Shown: positions 25,160 through 32,747 of the stretch, in pieces
Numbering within the stretch: the stretch's first letter is position 1
Layout: the number at the start of each line of letters is the position of its first letter
From: Candidatus Avelusimicrobium vaccinum
GTDB taxonomy: Bacteria > Elusimicrobiota > Elusimicrobia > Elusimicrobiales > Elusimicrobiaceae
Reading direction: 5' to 3'
Assembly: GCA_902794895.1 (NCBI GenBank)
Contig: CADBIY010000015.1
Location: 1 to 36,885 of the forward strand
Length of the DNA: 36,885 nt
Made by a program: the position numbers and the translations under genes
The notes under the pieces: model-generated
The model's database searches: none
What the model was told of the DNA's origin: nothing
Seen by the model: the letters and a program-made list of their open reading frames with translations, nothing else

Positions 25160-26332
25160 ATGGAGCACGTGATTTACTTAGACAATAATGCTACCACACA
25201 ATGTGTGCCGGAAGTGGTTGCGGCCATGTTACCTTACTTCACGGAGCAATACGGCAATGCTTCCAGCATGCATACGTTTGGCGGACAAAACCGTCGTGTA
25301 ATTGATGCAGCCCGGCACCAAGTGGCGCAATTAATCGGGGCGGAATATGATGACGAAGTTATTTTTACCGCTTGTGCTACCGAAAGTGATAATACGGCTA
25401 TTTCTTCCGCAGTGCGCGGTTTTAAAAATAAGAAGCATATTATTACCTCTGCTGTAGAACATCCGGCGGTGATGGAACCTTTCAAACAATTAGAATCGCA
25501 AGGATACCGGGTAGATTATATCGGGGTGGATGAAAAAGGACGTTTTAATTTGGACCAATTAAAACAAGTGATTGATGAACAGACTGCATTGGTTAGCGTC
25601 ATGTGGGCCAATAGCGAAACAGGGACTATTTTCCCCATTGCCGAAATTGCCCAAATTGCGCATGAACACGGTGCTTTGTTCCATACGGATGCTGTTCAGG
25701 CGGTGGGAAAAATTCCGGTAAACGTAAAAGCAGTCGGAGTGGATATGCTTTCTTTATCAGCACACAAATTTCATGGTCCTAAAGGGGTAGGAGCACTCTA
25801 TGTAAAACGCGGGACACGCTTTATGCCTTTTATGGTGGGCGGACATCAGGAAAAACACCGCCGGGCTGGCACAGAAAATGTACCGTATATTGTAGGCCTT
25901 GGTAAAGCGGCGGAACTGGCTGCAAAACGCCTGGCTGATGGTACCCCTGCAAAAATTGCTGCTTTGCGCGATCAATTGGAACAGGGAATTATCTCCACGA
26001 TTGAAGATGTAAAAATAAACGGGGATCCGGAACATCGTGTTCCCAATACCACCAATATCAGTTTTGGGTATATTGAAGGGGAATCGATTTTGATGTATTT
26101 AAACGATTTTGGGATTTGCGCTTCCTCCGGGTCGGCATGTACGTCCGGATCGTTGGAGCCGTCGCATGTGTTACGGGCCATGGGCGTTCCTTTTCAGTTT
26201 GCGCATGGATCTATTCGTTTTTCCCTATCGGATCAAAATACAAAGGCCGATATTGAGAAAGTTCTTCACGAATTGCCGCCGATTGTTAAGCGCTTGCGTG
26301 AAATTTCGCCGTTTTCGCGTTTTGCAAAGTAG
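25160..26332 (+). CDS. nifS: Cysteine desulfurase NifS
   Basis: NifS is a PLP enzyme that removes sulfur from cysteine and hands it as persulfide to NifU. The 390-residue protein has the N-terminal YLDNNATT motif, the aspartate-containing FHTDAVQAVG, the PLP lysine Lys203 in LSAHKFHGPKG, and the catalytic loop SSGSACTSGSLEPSHVL with Cys327, followed by RFSLSDQNT. This is the NifS/IscS class I type. It begins two bases after nifU and depends on coupling, as its own ribosome binding site is weak. A hairpin with T-rich tail follows. Confidence 0.96.
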   Translation: MEHVIYLDNNATTQCVPEVVAAMLPYFTEQYGNASSMHTFGGQNRRVIDAARHQVAQLIGAEYDDEVIFTACATESDNTAISSAVRGFKNKKHIITSAVEHPAVMEPFKQLESQGYRVDYIGVDEKGRFNLDQLKQVIDEQTALVSVMWANSETGTIFPIAEIAQIAHEHGALFHTDAVQAVGKIPVNVKAVGVDMLSLSAHKFHGPKGVGALYVKRGTRFMPFMVGGHQEKHRRAGTENVPYIVGLGKAAELAAKRLADGTPAKIAALRDQLEQGIISTIEDVKINGDPEHRVPNTTNISFGYIEGESILMYLNDFGICASSGSACTSGSLEPSHVLRAMGVPFQFAHGSIRFSLSDQNTKADIEKVLHELPPIVKRLREISPFSRFAK

Positions 26333-26337
26333 TCATA

Positions 26338-26364
26338 CCGCGGCTTTACAGCCGCGGCTATTTT
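26338..26364 (+). terminator. Terminator-like hairpin after nifS
   Basis: A perfect 8-bp GC-rich stem (26338-26345 with 26350-26357), a TTAC loop and a CTATTTT tail. It ends 11 bases before the start of the next gene, which has no ribosome binding site of its own. Confidence 0.7.
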
Positions 26365-26368
26365 ATTT

Positions 26369-27811
26369 ATGAAAAAAAGTTTTATCATTCTATTTTTGTT
26401 AACGCTGGTTTTTCCGTTGTTTGGAAAAACCCTGGTGTTTTATCATACCAGTGATGCACATGGCTTTTTTTATCCTCAAAAAGGCGTAGGCGGTTATGCG
26501 GCCTTAGCGGCTTTATTGGAACAGGAAAAAAATCCGTTTTTATTGTTAGACAGCGGGGATTTTGCCAACGGCACGGAAGAAACAAAAAAAACGAAGGGAT
26601 TGGCGGCGGTGGAATTAATGAATGCGGTCGGCTATCAAGCGGCTACGATTGGAAATCATGAATTCGATTTTAAAGATGAAGGATTGGTTCCTATGCTTAA
26701 AAAGGCAAAGTTCTCCGTTTTGGCAGCGAACTTGCGCGAAAAAAAGACGGATCATTTGCCCTCCTGGGCCAAAGCCTATGAAATTTTTGAAGTGGGCGGA
26801 GAAAAAGTGGCTGTAATTGGTTTGGCGAACCGTCACCCTACCAAAGCAACAAAGCAATATTATTTCACAAAACCGCTCGCTGCTTTTGCTTCGGCCCTAC
26901 AGCAAGCGGAAAAAGAAAATCCTTCCGTAGTTGTTGTACTCGCACATGATTCTCTGGCGGATTACCGCAATGGAATTTTGCCGTATTTGGGAAATCTTGC
27001 CAAAAAATATTCCGGCCGGGTGCATGTGATATTAGGCGGTCATGCCCATAAAATTTTTCAAAACGAGTTTATAAACGGAGTGCTGTTTGCTGAAAGTGGT
27101 TGCTATTTAAAAAATGTTACCAAAATTACAGTTGAGTTGAATGACGAAACAGGCAAGGTGGTTTCGCTTTCTTCCCAATTAATTCCCTTGCAAATTTCCC
27201 AAACGGGTACGGATTTAAAAATAGCAACCTTGGCTGACCGTTATAAGGATATGGCCCTGGAAACCGTGATCGGTACTGCAGGGGCGGATATTTCCCAAAA
27301 TCCGGTCCGAAAAACGGAAAAAGATTCTCCGTTGGATGATTGGATCAGTGATTTGGGCCGCCGCTACACGCAAACTGAAATTTTTATTCATAATACCGGC
27401 GGTACACGTATTAGTTTAGAAAAAGGTCCTATTACCCAACGCACGTTAATCGATTTGTTTCCTTTTGAAGATAAAATGGTGCGTATGGAAATAACCGGCG
27501 AGCAACTAAAAAAATTTATCCGCTCGGGCCTAACTCCTTGGAATAAATATGTTTATTCAGGGCTTCAAATTTCATATTCCGTATCTAAAAAGGGATTTGT
27601 TAAAGATTTGCAAGTATTATTGAATGGACAACCTATTGAAAATAAAAAAACTTATACGGTAGGCACCAATTCTTATATTGCAAAACTGCGTGCGTTTGCC
27701 GGGGTAGATAAAAAATCTGCCGGTGATAAATCGGTACGCCAGTTAGTAGCAGAAGCATTTCAAGAAGCAGTAGTGTATCCCCCGGACACCGGGCGCATTA
27801 TTCTAAAATAA
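26369..27811 (+). CDS. Secreted 5'-nucleotidase/metallophosphatase, paralogue 1
   Basis: This 480-residue protein has a signal peptide (about 1-19) and the two domains of the UshA/5'-nucleotidase family. The metallophosphatase part keeps all predicted metal ligands: Asp29 and His31 in SDAHG, Asp64 in DSGD, Asn96-His97 in GNHEFD, a His in LAHDS and the GGHAH pair. The C-terminal domain has NTGGTR and LFPFEDK, the usual substrate-binding motifs, but the late loop near TNSYIA lacks the usual GGxGY signature that paralogue 2 keeps. It likely hydrolyses nucleotides or UDP-sugars in the periplasm; exact substrate unknown. It follows a terminator-like hairpin closely and shows no ribosome binding site. 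First of three tandem copies. Confidence 0.88.
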   Translation: MKKSFIILFLLTLVFPLFGKTLVFYHTSDAHGFFYPQKGVGGYAALAALLEQEKNPFLLLDSGDFANGTEETKKTKGLAAVELMNAVGYQAATIGNHEFDFKDEGLVPMLKKAKFSVLAANLREKKTDHLPSWAKAYEIFEVGGEKVAVIGLANRHPTKATKQYYFTKPLAAFASALQQAEKENPSVVVVLAHDSLADYRNGILPYLGNLAKKYSGRVHVILGGHAHKIFQNEFINGVLFAESGCYLKNVTKITVELNDETGKVVSLSSQLIPLQISQTGTDLKIATLADRYKDMALETVIGTAGADISQNPVRKTEKDSPLDDWISDLGRRYTQTEIFIHNTGGTRISLEKGPITQRTLIDLFPFEDKMVRMEITGEQLKKFIRSGLTPWNKYVYSGLQISYSVSKKGFVKDLQVLLNGQPIENKKTYTVGTNSYIAKLRAFAGVDKKSAGDKSVRQLVAEAFQEAVVYPPDTGRIILK

Positions 27812-27820
27812 GGAGCGTGT

Positions 27821-29284
27821 ATGAAAAAAATAAGTGTGTTAGTGGCTTTACTCGTTTTGCCGATACTGTTAGCGGCTAAAACTGTTACGATTTATCACAC
27901 CAGCGATACGCATGGATTCTTCTATCCCCAAGAAGGCCAGGGCGGTTTTGCGGCATTAAGCGCGGTGTTAAAACAAGGGCCGAAAGATTATTTATTGTTA
28001 GACAGTGGGGATTTTGCCAACGGAACGATTGAAACAAAGCGGTCTAAGGGTTTAAAGGCCGTTGAATTAATGAATGCGGTTGGCTATGACGCTTCTACGA
28101 TTGGGAATCATGAATTCGACTTTAAAGAAGCGGCAGTGGCACCTATGTTACAAAAGGCAAAATTTGCTATATTGGCGGCCAATTTTTTTGAAACGGATAC
28201 CTTAAAACACCCTGTGCCGGTGAAACCGTACAAGATTTTTACACGAAACGGCGTAAAAATTGCCGTGATCGGACTGGCTAACCGGACCCCTACCAGCCCG
28301 ACAACACATTATACGTTCACAAAGCCGTTGGATGCATTAGACCAGGCTTTAACCGAAGTGGAAAAAGAAAATCCGCAAGTGGTGGCGGTAATTGTGCATG
28401 ACTCTTTACAAGATGATAAACATGGTACCCAACCGTATGTAGGAGAGATTGGCAAAAAATATTCCGGCCGCGTACAACTTGTTTTTGGCGGACATGCCCA
28501 TAAAATTGTGCAGAACGAAAAAATCAATGATGTGTTATTTGTAGAAAGCGGTTGTCATGTGCAAAATGTCAGTAAAGTAACAGTAACAACAGATGATAAA
28601 ACCGGCCGTTTTCTAAAGGCCCAATCCGAACTGATTCCTTTAACGGTTAGTAAAACCGGAGAAGATAAACAAATTGCCCAACTTGCGGAATCTTTGCGCG
28701 AGCCCGGCGTAGATGAAGTGGTGGGAACGATTGAAGAAACATTAGCCAAAACGTCTCCGGTTGCTTCACACAAAGATACTCCGCTGGATAACTGGATTGC
28801 TGATTTGGGCAAGGCATATAGTGGGGCGGATGTTTTTATTCACAATCTGGGAGGTACGCGTGTAGAAATGAAAGCGGGTCCTGTTACCAGACGCGACTTA
28901 ATTGATATTCACCCGTTTGAAAATACCATTTCTCAAGTGGAAGTGAACGGGCGGTTTTTAAAGCGTTTTGTAAAAACCAGCCTGGTTCCGCGTAACTTAT
29001 ATGCTTATTCCGGTTTGGCGGTTACTTATAAAGTCAACAAAAAAGGCAAGGTGAAAGATTTGCATATTTGGATCAATCAAAAACCGATTAAAAATCGCCA
29101 AAAATATATTATTGCAACAAATACCTATATTGCCGAAGGCGGTAGTGAAGGGTATTTGTTTAAACAAATACCGTCCAGCCGTAAAAAACAGTTGGGAACC
29201 AAAACCATTCGCGATTTGTTGGAAGATGGCCTGCGCCAAGGGGATGTTGTTCCCGCGCCGACAGGTCGTGTGGTGCAATTATAA
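27821..29284 (+). CDS. Secreted 5'-nucleotidase/metallophosphatase, paralogue 2
   Basis: Closely similar to the preceding gene along its whole 487 residues, with a signal peptide (about 1-19) and intact motifs SDTHG, DSGDFANG, GNHEFD, VHDS, GGHAH and, in the C-terminal domain, NLGGTR and IHPFEN. It also keeps the GGSEGY loop after the TNTYIAE segment, as in UshA-type enzymes. The long shared block DSGDFANGTxETK and ELMNAVGY shows recent tandem duplication. AAGGAG precedes the start, nine bases after the stop of paralogue 1, and its own stop shares one base with the next start (TAATG). Confidence 0.9.
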   Translation: MKKISVLVALLVLPILLAAKTVTIYHTSDTHGFFYPQEGQGGFAALSAVLKQGPKDYLLLDSGDFANGTIETKRSKGLKAVELMNAVGYDASTIGNHEFDFKEAAVAPMLQKAKFAILAANFFETDTLKHPVPVKPYKIFTRNGVKIAVIGLANRTPTSPTTHYTFTKPLDALDQALTEVEKENPQVVAVIVHDSLQDDKHGTQPYVGEIGKKYSGRVQLVFGGHAHKIVQNEKINDVLFVESGCHVQNVSKVTVTTDDKTGRFLKAQSELIPLTVSKTGEDKQIAQLAESLREPGVDEVVGTIEETLAKTSPVASHKDTPLDNWIADLGKAYSGADVFIHNLGGTRVEMKAGPVTRRDLIDIHPFENTISQVEVNGRFLKRFVKTSLVPRNLYAYSGLAVTYKVNKKGKVKDLHIWINQKPIKNRQKYIIATNTYIAEGGSEGYLFKQIPSSRKKQLGTKTIRDLLEDGLRQGDVVPAPTGRVVQL

Positions 29285-30780
29285 TGCATAAGATTTGCCG
29301 TATTATAGGGGGACTTTTCTTTTTAAGTGGGTTGTTGATGGGTTGTGTCCAAGAACAAACTACACCCATTCACCTCTTTTATACGGCAGATACCGAAGGA
29401 TTTTTTTATAGCCGTCCGGAACCTCGGTGGAATAACCGGGAAACGGGCGGCTATGCTGTTTTGAAAAGTTTTTTGGAAAAACAAACGGAGCCCTTTTTAC
29501 TTTTAGACGGCGGAAATTGGTTTGGCTCTTCCCCGGAGAGTGCCATGACTCAAGGGGCCTATATAACCCCCTTATTACAAGCAGTGCCTTTTTCTGCGGC
29601 AGCCGTTACGGAGAACGATTTTGTTTTCGGCTGGCCTGCTTTGCGAAGTGTTATACGTACACAAAAATTTCCATTTATAGTTTCTAATGTTACCTTGGAT
29701 AATAAAATTCCGTGGCCCATGCATAATTACCAAATTTTTACACAACACGGTGTTAAAATTGGATTGTTAGGGATCGTTAACCCGCAAGTACTTGAAAAAC
29801 ACAAAGCACGTTTAACCGGATTTGTGGCTAAAGACCCGATAGAAACCAGCCGGGAAATAGTTTCTTTATTGCGAGGAAAAGGCGTAGATTATATTGTTGT
29901 GCTCAGTTCGTTGGGAGAATCCGACCAACGCTGGACGGATACTGCGTTAGCCGCAGAAGTAACCGGCATTGATTTAATTTTAAGTGCTAATAAAGGCATA
30001 GAGCGGGCTGAGGTGGAAGAAGTCAATCATACACCGATTGTATATCCGGGATCCCGATTGGATAGTATTGCGCATATTACGCTTACTTTTACAAGCAGTA
30101 AACAATTAAAAAAAATTGATTTTGAAGACATTGTTCTTTTTCAAGATACTTACGGGGCGGATGAAAAATTGTCGGAGCATATTCGGCAAATACGGGAAAC
30201 TACCCGCCAGAAAATGACCGCTCGCCTTACGCAAGTAGAGCAAGACGTAACACATGATTTGGCGGATGAATCCCAATTAGGGGATTTGTTGGCTGATTGT
30301 TTGCACCGTTGGGCCAAATTGGATGGAGCGGTATTAAACTCGGATTCTTTACGCAGCCCGTTCGTTAAAGGCGTTATTAGCGAATATGATCTTTATAATA
30401 CTTATCCCTACGGAGATAACATTACTTTTATTACAATTCGCGGCAAAGATTTTATTCGCGCATTAGAAGCCAGTTTGGAAACGAAAGATAATTTTCCGCA
30501 AATTGCCGGCTTTTCCGTTTCGTATAATCCACAGGGCCCTCTTGGTAAAAAAATCCGGCAAGTAATTCTAGCAAACGGACGCATCCTTCGCCCGGAAGAA
30601 AAATACCGTTTTGCAGTAACCGATCATATTTTAGCGGGCGGGTTTGGACATGATCTTTTTATTAACTCGCTAGAATTTAAAAACACATTTGTAGAAGCCC
30701 GTCAAATTATGCGTTCGTGCTTGTTGCGGCAAAAAATAGTTGCCGTGCCGGCTAAAGGACGTTGGAAGAAAATAAAATGA
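29284..30780 (+). CDS. Lipoprotein paralogue of the 5'-nucleotidases, predicted catalytically dead
   Basis: The 498-residue product starts with a lipoprotein signal ending in LLMGC (Cys21), so it should be lipid-anchored. The two-domain nucleotidase layout is kept, but the metal sites are not: SDxHG has become ADTEG (Asp36 kept, His to Glu), DSGD is DGGN, GNHEFD is TENDFV, the HDS histidine is replaced by Ser, and GGHAHK aligns with SANKGI. In the C-terminal domain NxGGTR is NSDSLR and the FPF-type motif is YPY. The gene is intact, not a pseudogene, so I infer a binding or partner role rather than hydrolysis. It overlaps the gene before it by one base and dusB after it by four. Confidence 0.85.
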   Translation: MHKICRIIGGLFFLSGLLMGCVQEQTTPIHLFYTADTEGFFYSRPEPRWNNRETGGYAVLKSFLEKQTEPFLLLDGGNWFGSSPESAMTQGAYITPLLQAVPFSAAAVTENDFVFGWPALRSVIRTQKFPFIVSNVTLDNKIPWPMHNYQIFTQHGVKIGLLGIVNPQVLEKHKARLTGFVAKDPIETSREIVSLLRGKGVDYIVVLSSLGESDQRWTDTALAAEVTGIDLILSANKGIERAEVEEVNHTPIVYPGSRLDSIAHITLTFTSSKQLKKIDFEDIVLFQDTYGADEKLSEHIRQIRETTRQKMTARLTQVEQDVTHDLADESQLGDLLADCLHRWAKLDGAVLNSDSLRSPFVKGVISEYDLYNTYPYGDNITFITIRGKDFIRALEASLETKDNFPQIAGFSVSYNPQGPLGKKIRQVILANGRILRPEEKYRFAVTDHILAGGFGHDLFINSLEFKNTFVEARQIMRSCLLRQKIVAVPAKGRWKKIK

Positions 30781-31739
30781 ACGAAATCCATCCGTTGAAA
30801 ATAGGTTCCGTTGTGTGTGCCAATAATTTAGTGCTTGCACCTATGGCCGGAATTACAGACAGTCCCTTTCGCGTGCTTTGTTTGCGCGGCGGTGCGGGAC
30901 TGGTGTGTGCGGAAATGGTTTCCGCACATGCGCTTCATTACGGAAACGCAAAAAGCGGCCGGATGTTGCAAGTAAATCCGAAAGAGCACCCGGTTTCCAT
31001 GCAAATTTTTGGTTCGGATGAACAAACGATTGCGCAGGCCGCGCGTAACGCCGAACAGGCCGGAGCAGATATGGTGGATTTAAATGCAGGCTGTCCGGTT
31101 AAAAAAATTAATAAAGCCGGGGCCGGATGCGTATTGATGAAAGATGAATTAAAATTGGGCCGTTTGATAGAATCTGCCGTGAAAGCCGTCAAAATTCCGG
31201 TTACGTTAAAGACGCGAATTGCGCTCAATCATCAGGAAGTTTTAGGGGCACGGTTGGCAAAATTAGCCGAAAATTGCGGTGCGGCGGCGGTTACGTTGCA
31301 TGCCCGTGCGGCGGTGGATGTACATAGCGGGGAACCGAATGTGGAAGCGTTGGCCCAAGCATGTGCCGCAGTAAAAATTCCGGTCATTGGTAACGGCGGG
31401 GTTACAAGTGCCGCGCGCGTAAAAGAGTTTATAGAAGCAGGTTGTTCGGGCGTAATGATTGGGCGCGGCGCCGTGGGAAATCCGTTTATTTTTCAAGATA
31501 TTATGGATGAACTTGCCGGACGGACTCCGCAACAACACACTCCACAAAAGCGGTTAGAAATTTATCAAGCACTTATTGAAGAAAATGTGGCCTATTACGG
31601 CGAACGGATTGGGGTTAACCGCAGCCGCAAGACTGCCGGATATTGGATTAAAGATTTCCCGAACGCGTCAGAAGTGCGGGGCCAATTTGTACGGTTAGAC
31701 ACGCTAGCGGAAATTCAGGCACTTTTTGCAGACGTATGA
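30777..31739 (+). CDS. dusB: tRNA-dihydrouridine synthase
   Basis: This flavoenzyme reduces specific uridines of tRNA to dihydrouridine with NADPH. The 320 residues form the Dus TIM barrel: APMAGITDSPFR at about 19-30, QIFGSDE, the catalytic cysteine in DLNAGCPVKKI, TLKTRI, TLHARAAVDVHSG with its binding histidines, IPVIGNGGV and GVMIGRGAVGNPFIF. The motif set fits DusB, though Dus subtypes are hard to separate by eye. ATG 30777 overlaps the previous stop as ATGA; the in-frame TTG at 30762 would extend into the upstream gene. Last gene of the nucleotidase operon; no terminator is visible before the promoter at 31760. Confidence 0.93.
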   Translation: MNEIHPLKIGSVVCANNLVLAPMAGITDSPFRVLCLRGGAGLVCAEMVSAHALHYGNAKSGRMLQVNPKEHPVSMQIFGSDEQTIAQAARNAEQAGADMVDLNAGCPVKKINKAGAGCVLMKDELKLGRLIESAVKAVKIPVTLKTRIALNHQEVLGARLAKLAENCGAAAVTLHARAAVDVHSGEPNVEALAQACAAVKIPVIGNGGVTSAARVKEFIEAGCSGVMIGRGAVGNPFIFQDIMDELAGRTPQQHTPQKRLEIYQALIEENVAYYGERIGVNRSRKTAGYWIKDFPNASEVRGQFVRLDTLAEIQALFADV

Positions 31740-31759
31740 AACAAATGTAATTTGCATTG

Positions 31760-31768
31760 TGCTATAAT
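31760..31768 (+). promoter_or_regulatory. Extended -10 promoter (TGCTATAAT) in front of the GIY-YIG unit
   Basis: TGC plus perfect TATAAT, predicted start near 31775. It lies outside the inverted repeats, about 30 bases upstream of the left one, so it belongs to the host locus and may be an old rplM promoter. Confidence 0.5.
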
Positions 31769-31799
31769 AAACTAATTCAACCACATACAAATAACGGCG

Positions 31800-31833
31800 T
31801 GCGTGGAAGATGCTGAAACAAGTTCAGCATGAC
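31800..31833 (+). repeat. Left inverted palindromic repeat of the GIY-YIG unit
   Basis: Outer part TGCGTGGAAG, then a perfect 8-bp hairpin ATGCTGAA-ACAAG-TTCAGCAT, then GAC facing the gene. A T-rich stretch follows, so it could also act as a terminator on the plus strand. Confidence 0.85.
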
Positions 31834-31858
31834 TTTTCTTTTGATGGATTTACTAAAT

Positions 31859-32134
31859 ATGCCTTTTATTTATATCCTTACAAACAAAACAAATCAGGTT
31901 CTGTATGTAGGAGTTACCAATAATTTAACGCGGCGTTTGTATGAACATCAGCAGAGAATACAAGACGGATTTTCTAAACAATATAATTTATGCAAATTAG
32001 TATATTGTGAAAACTGTGCCAGTATGGTGGATGCTATTGGCAGAGAAAAGCAGTTAAAAAGATGGCATAGAAACTGGAAACGCAATTTAATAACTAAGCA
32101 TAATCCTACTTGGAAGGATTTGTTAGCTTCTTAA
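31859..32134 (+). CDS. Small GIY-YIG nuclease-superfamily protein
   Basis: The 91-residue protein is one minimal GIY-YIG domain. IYIL (4-7) and YVG (16-18) form the two signature strands, Arg25/Arg26 in NLTRRLYEH supply the catalytic arginine, and Glu63 in GREKQLKRW the metal-binding glutamate; the end KHNPTWKDLL is typical of the YhbQ-like stand-alone family. All key residues are present. I start at ATG 31859 (MPFIYIL), the usual family start; an in-frame ATG at 31829 lies inside the left repeat. No strong ribosome binding site is seen. Being enclosed by inverted palindromes suggests the nuclease may act on, or mobilise, these repeats; its biological target is unknown. Confidence 0.88.
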   Translation: MPFIYILTNKTNQVLYVGVTNNLTRRLYEHQQRIQDGFSKQYNLCKLVYCENCASMVDAIGREKQLKRWHRNWKRNLITKHNPTWKDLLAS

Positions 32135-32143
32135 AATTATTAG

Positions 32144-32177
32144 GTCATCCTGAACTTGTTTCCGGATCTTCCACGCA
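32144..32177 (-). repeat. Right inverted palindromic repeat of the GIY-YIG unit
   Basis: Inverted copy of 31800-31833 with three substitutions. GAC again faces the gene. Its hairpin is ATCCTGAA-CTTGT-TTCCGGAT with one mismatched pair; the G-C pair at stem position 3 of the left copy is C-G here. Confidence 0.85.
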
Positions 32178-32184
32178 AAGGTTG

Positions 32185-32207
32185 TTGCCTTTACTACAAT
32201 AAGGCAA
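32185..32207 (+). terminator. Hairpin upstream of the rplM promoter, possible weak terminator
   Basis: TTGCCTT (32185-32191) pairs with AAGGCAA (32201-32207), nine-base loop. Only AAAATTT follows at a distance, so termination is doubtful. It overlaps the rplM -35 region. Confidence 0.3.
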
Positions 32208-32234
32208 GACAAAATTTACAAACTTTTATATAAT
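32206..32234 (+). promoter_or_regulatory. Promoter of the rplM-rpsI operon
   Basis: AAGACA (-35, 32206-32211), 17-base spacer, perfect TATAAT (32229-32234). Predicted start near 32241 leaves a leader of about 70 bases. Confidence 0.6.
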
Positions 32235-32253
32235 ATATAGGAAACCACGAGTC

Positions 32254-32289
32254 ATTAAGACAGCGGCCACCACTCCGCTGCGCATTAAT
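32254..32289 (+). promoter_or_regulatory. Candidate ribosomal-protein leader hairpin before rplM
   Basis: CAGCGG (32261-32266) pairs with CCGCTG (32275-32280), loop CCACCACT; an outer ATTAA/TTAAT helix (32254-32258 with 32285-32289) closes an asymmetric internal loop. It ends eight bases before the GG of the ribosome binding site. L13-S9 operons in other bacteria are known to have autoregulatory leaders; this one I do not recognise as a named class. Confidence 0.45.
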
Positions 32290-32310
32290 TACAAAAGGTA
32301 GAAACAAAAC

Positions 32311-32736
32311 ATGACAAAAACTTTTTTACCTTCCGTAAAGGAAGTAGAAACCACCCGGAAATGGCATCATATTGATGCATCCGGTCAAACCTTGGGCAGA
32401 TTGGCAACCCGTATTGCCGTACTGCTGATGGGCAAACATAAAAAAACGTATACGCCCCATATGGACTGCGGTGACTTCGTCGTCGTAACCAATGCCGGTA
32501 AAATTAAACTCACCGGTAAAAAAATGGAGCAAAAAGTGTATTTCTCGCACTCTGGTTATGCCAAAGGCGCCAAAGAAACGCCGGTCAAACGCGTGCTTGA
32601 AAACAACCCGACCCGTGTGCTGGAATTGGCCGTCAAACGCATGTTAGACGAAAACAAACTCCGCGCGCCGCGCATGAAACGCTTGCGCTTATTCGCCGGC
32701 GAAGAACATACCTTCACCGAACGCATGGGTAAATAA
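32311..32736 (+). CDS. rplM: 50S ribosomal protein L13
   Basis: L13 is an early-binding protein of the large ribosomal subunit. The 141 residues show KWHHIDASGQTLGRLATRIA, LMGKHKKTYTPHMDCGDFVVV, KIKLTGKKMEQKVYFSHSGY and AVKRML, the standard L13 sequence order. The start has an AAAAGG site and a structured leader upstream. rpsI follows after 11 bases, the near-universal pairing. Codons favour C-ending forms (AAC, CGC, GTC) more than most genes in the window, as expected for high expression. Confidence 0.98.
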   Translation: MTKTFLPSVKEVETTRKWHHIDASGQTLGRLATRIAVLLMGKHKKTYTPHMDCGDFVVVTNAGKIKLTGKKMEQKVYFSHSGYAKGAKETPVKRVLENNPTRVLELAVKRMLDENKLRAPRMKRLRLFAGEEHTFTERMGK

Positions 32737-32747
32737 GAGGGATTTTT

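Larger units (their letters stand above)
31800..32177 (+). mobile_element. Candidate mini-element: GIY-YIG nuclease gene bounded by inverted palindromic repeats
   Basis: A 378-bp unit between dusB and rplM. Its ends are 34-base inverted repeats with three mismatches, each end itself a hairpin, and a single complete small nuclease gene fills the interior. No target duplication is visible in the adjacent bases. The boundaries and the mobility are inferred from the repeats alone. Confidence 0.5.

Noticed and set aside
31790-32190. Target-site duplication around the GIY-YIG unit
   Set aside because: I compared the bases just outside both repeats (left ...AACGGCG, right AAGGTTG...) and found no matching direct repeat.
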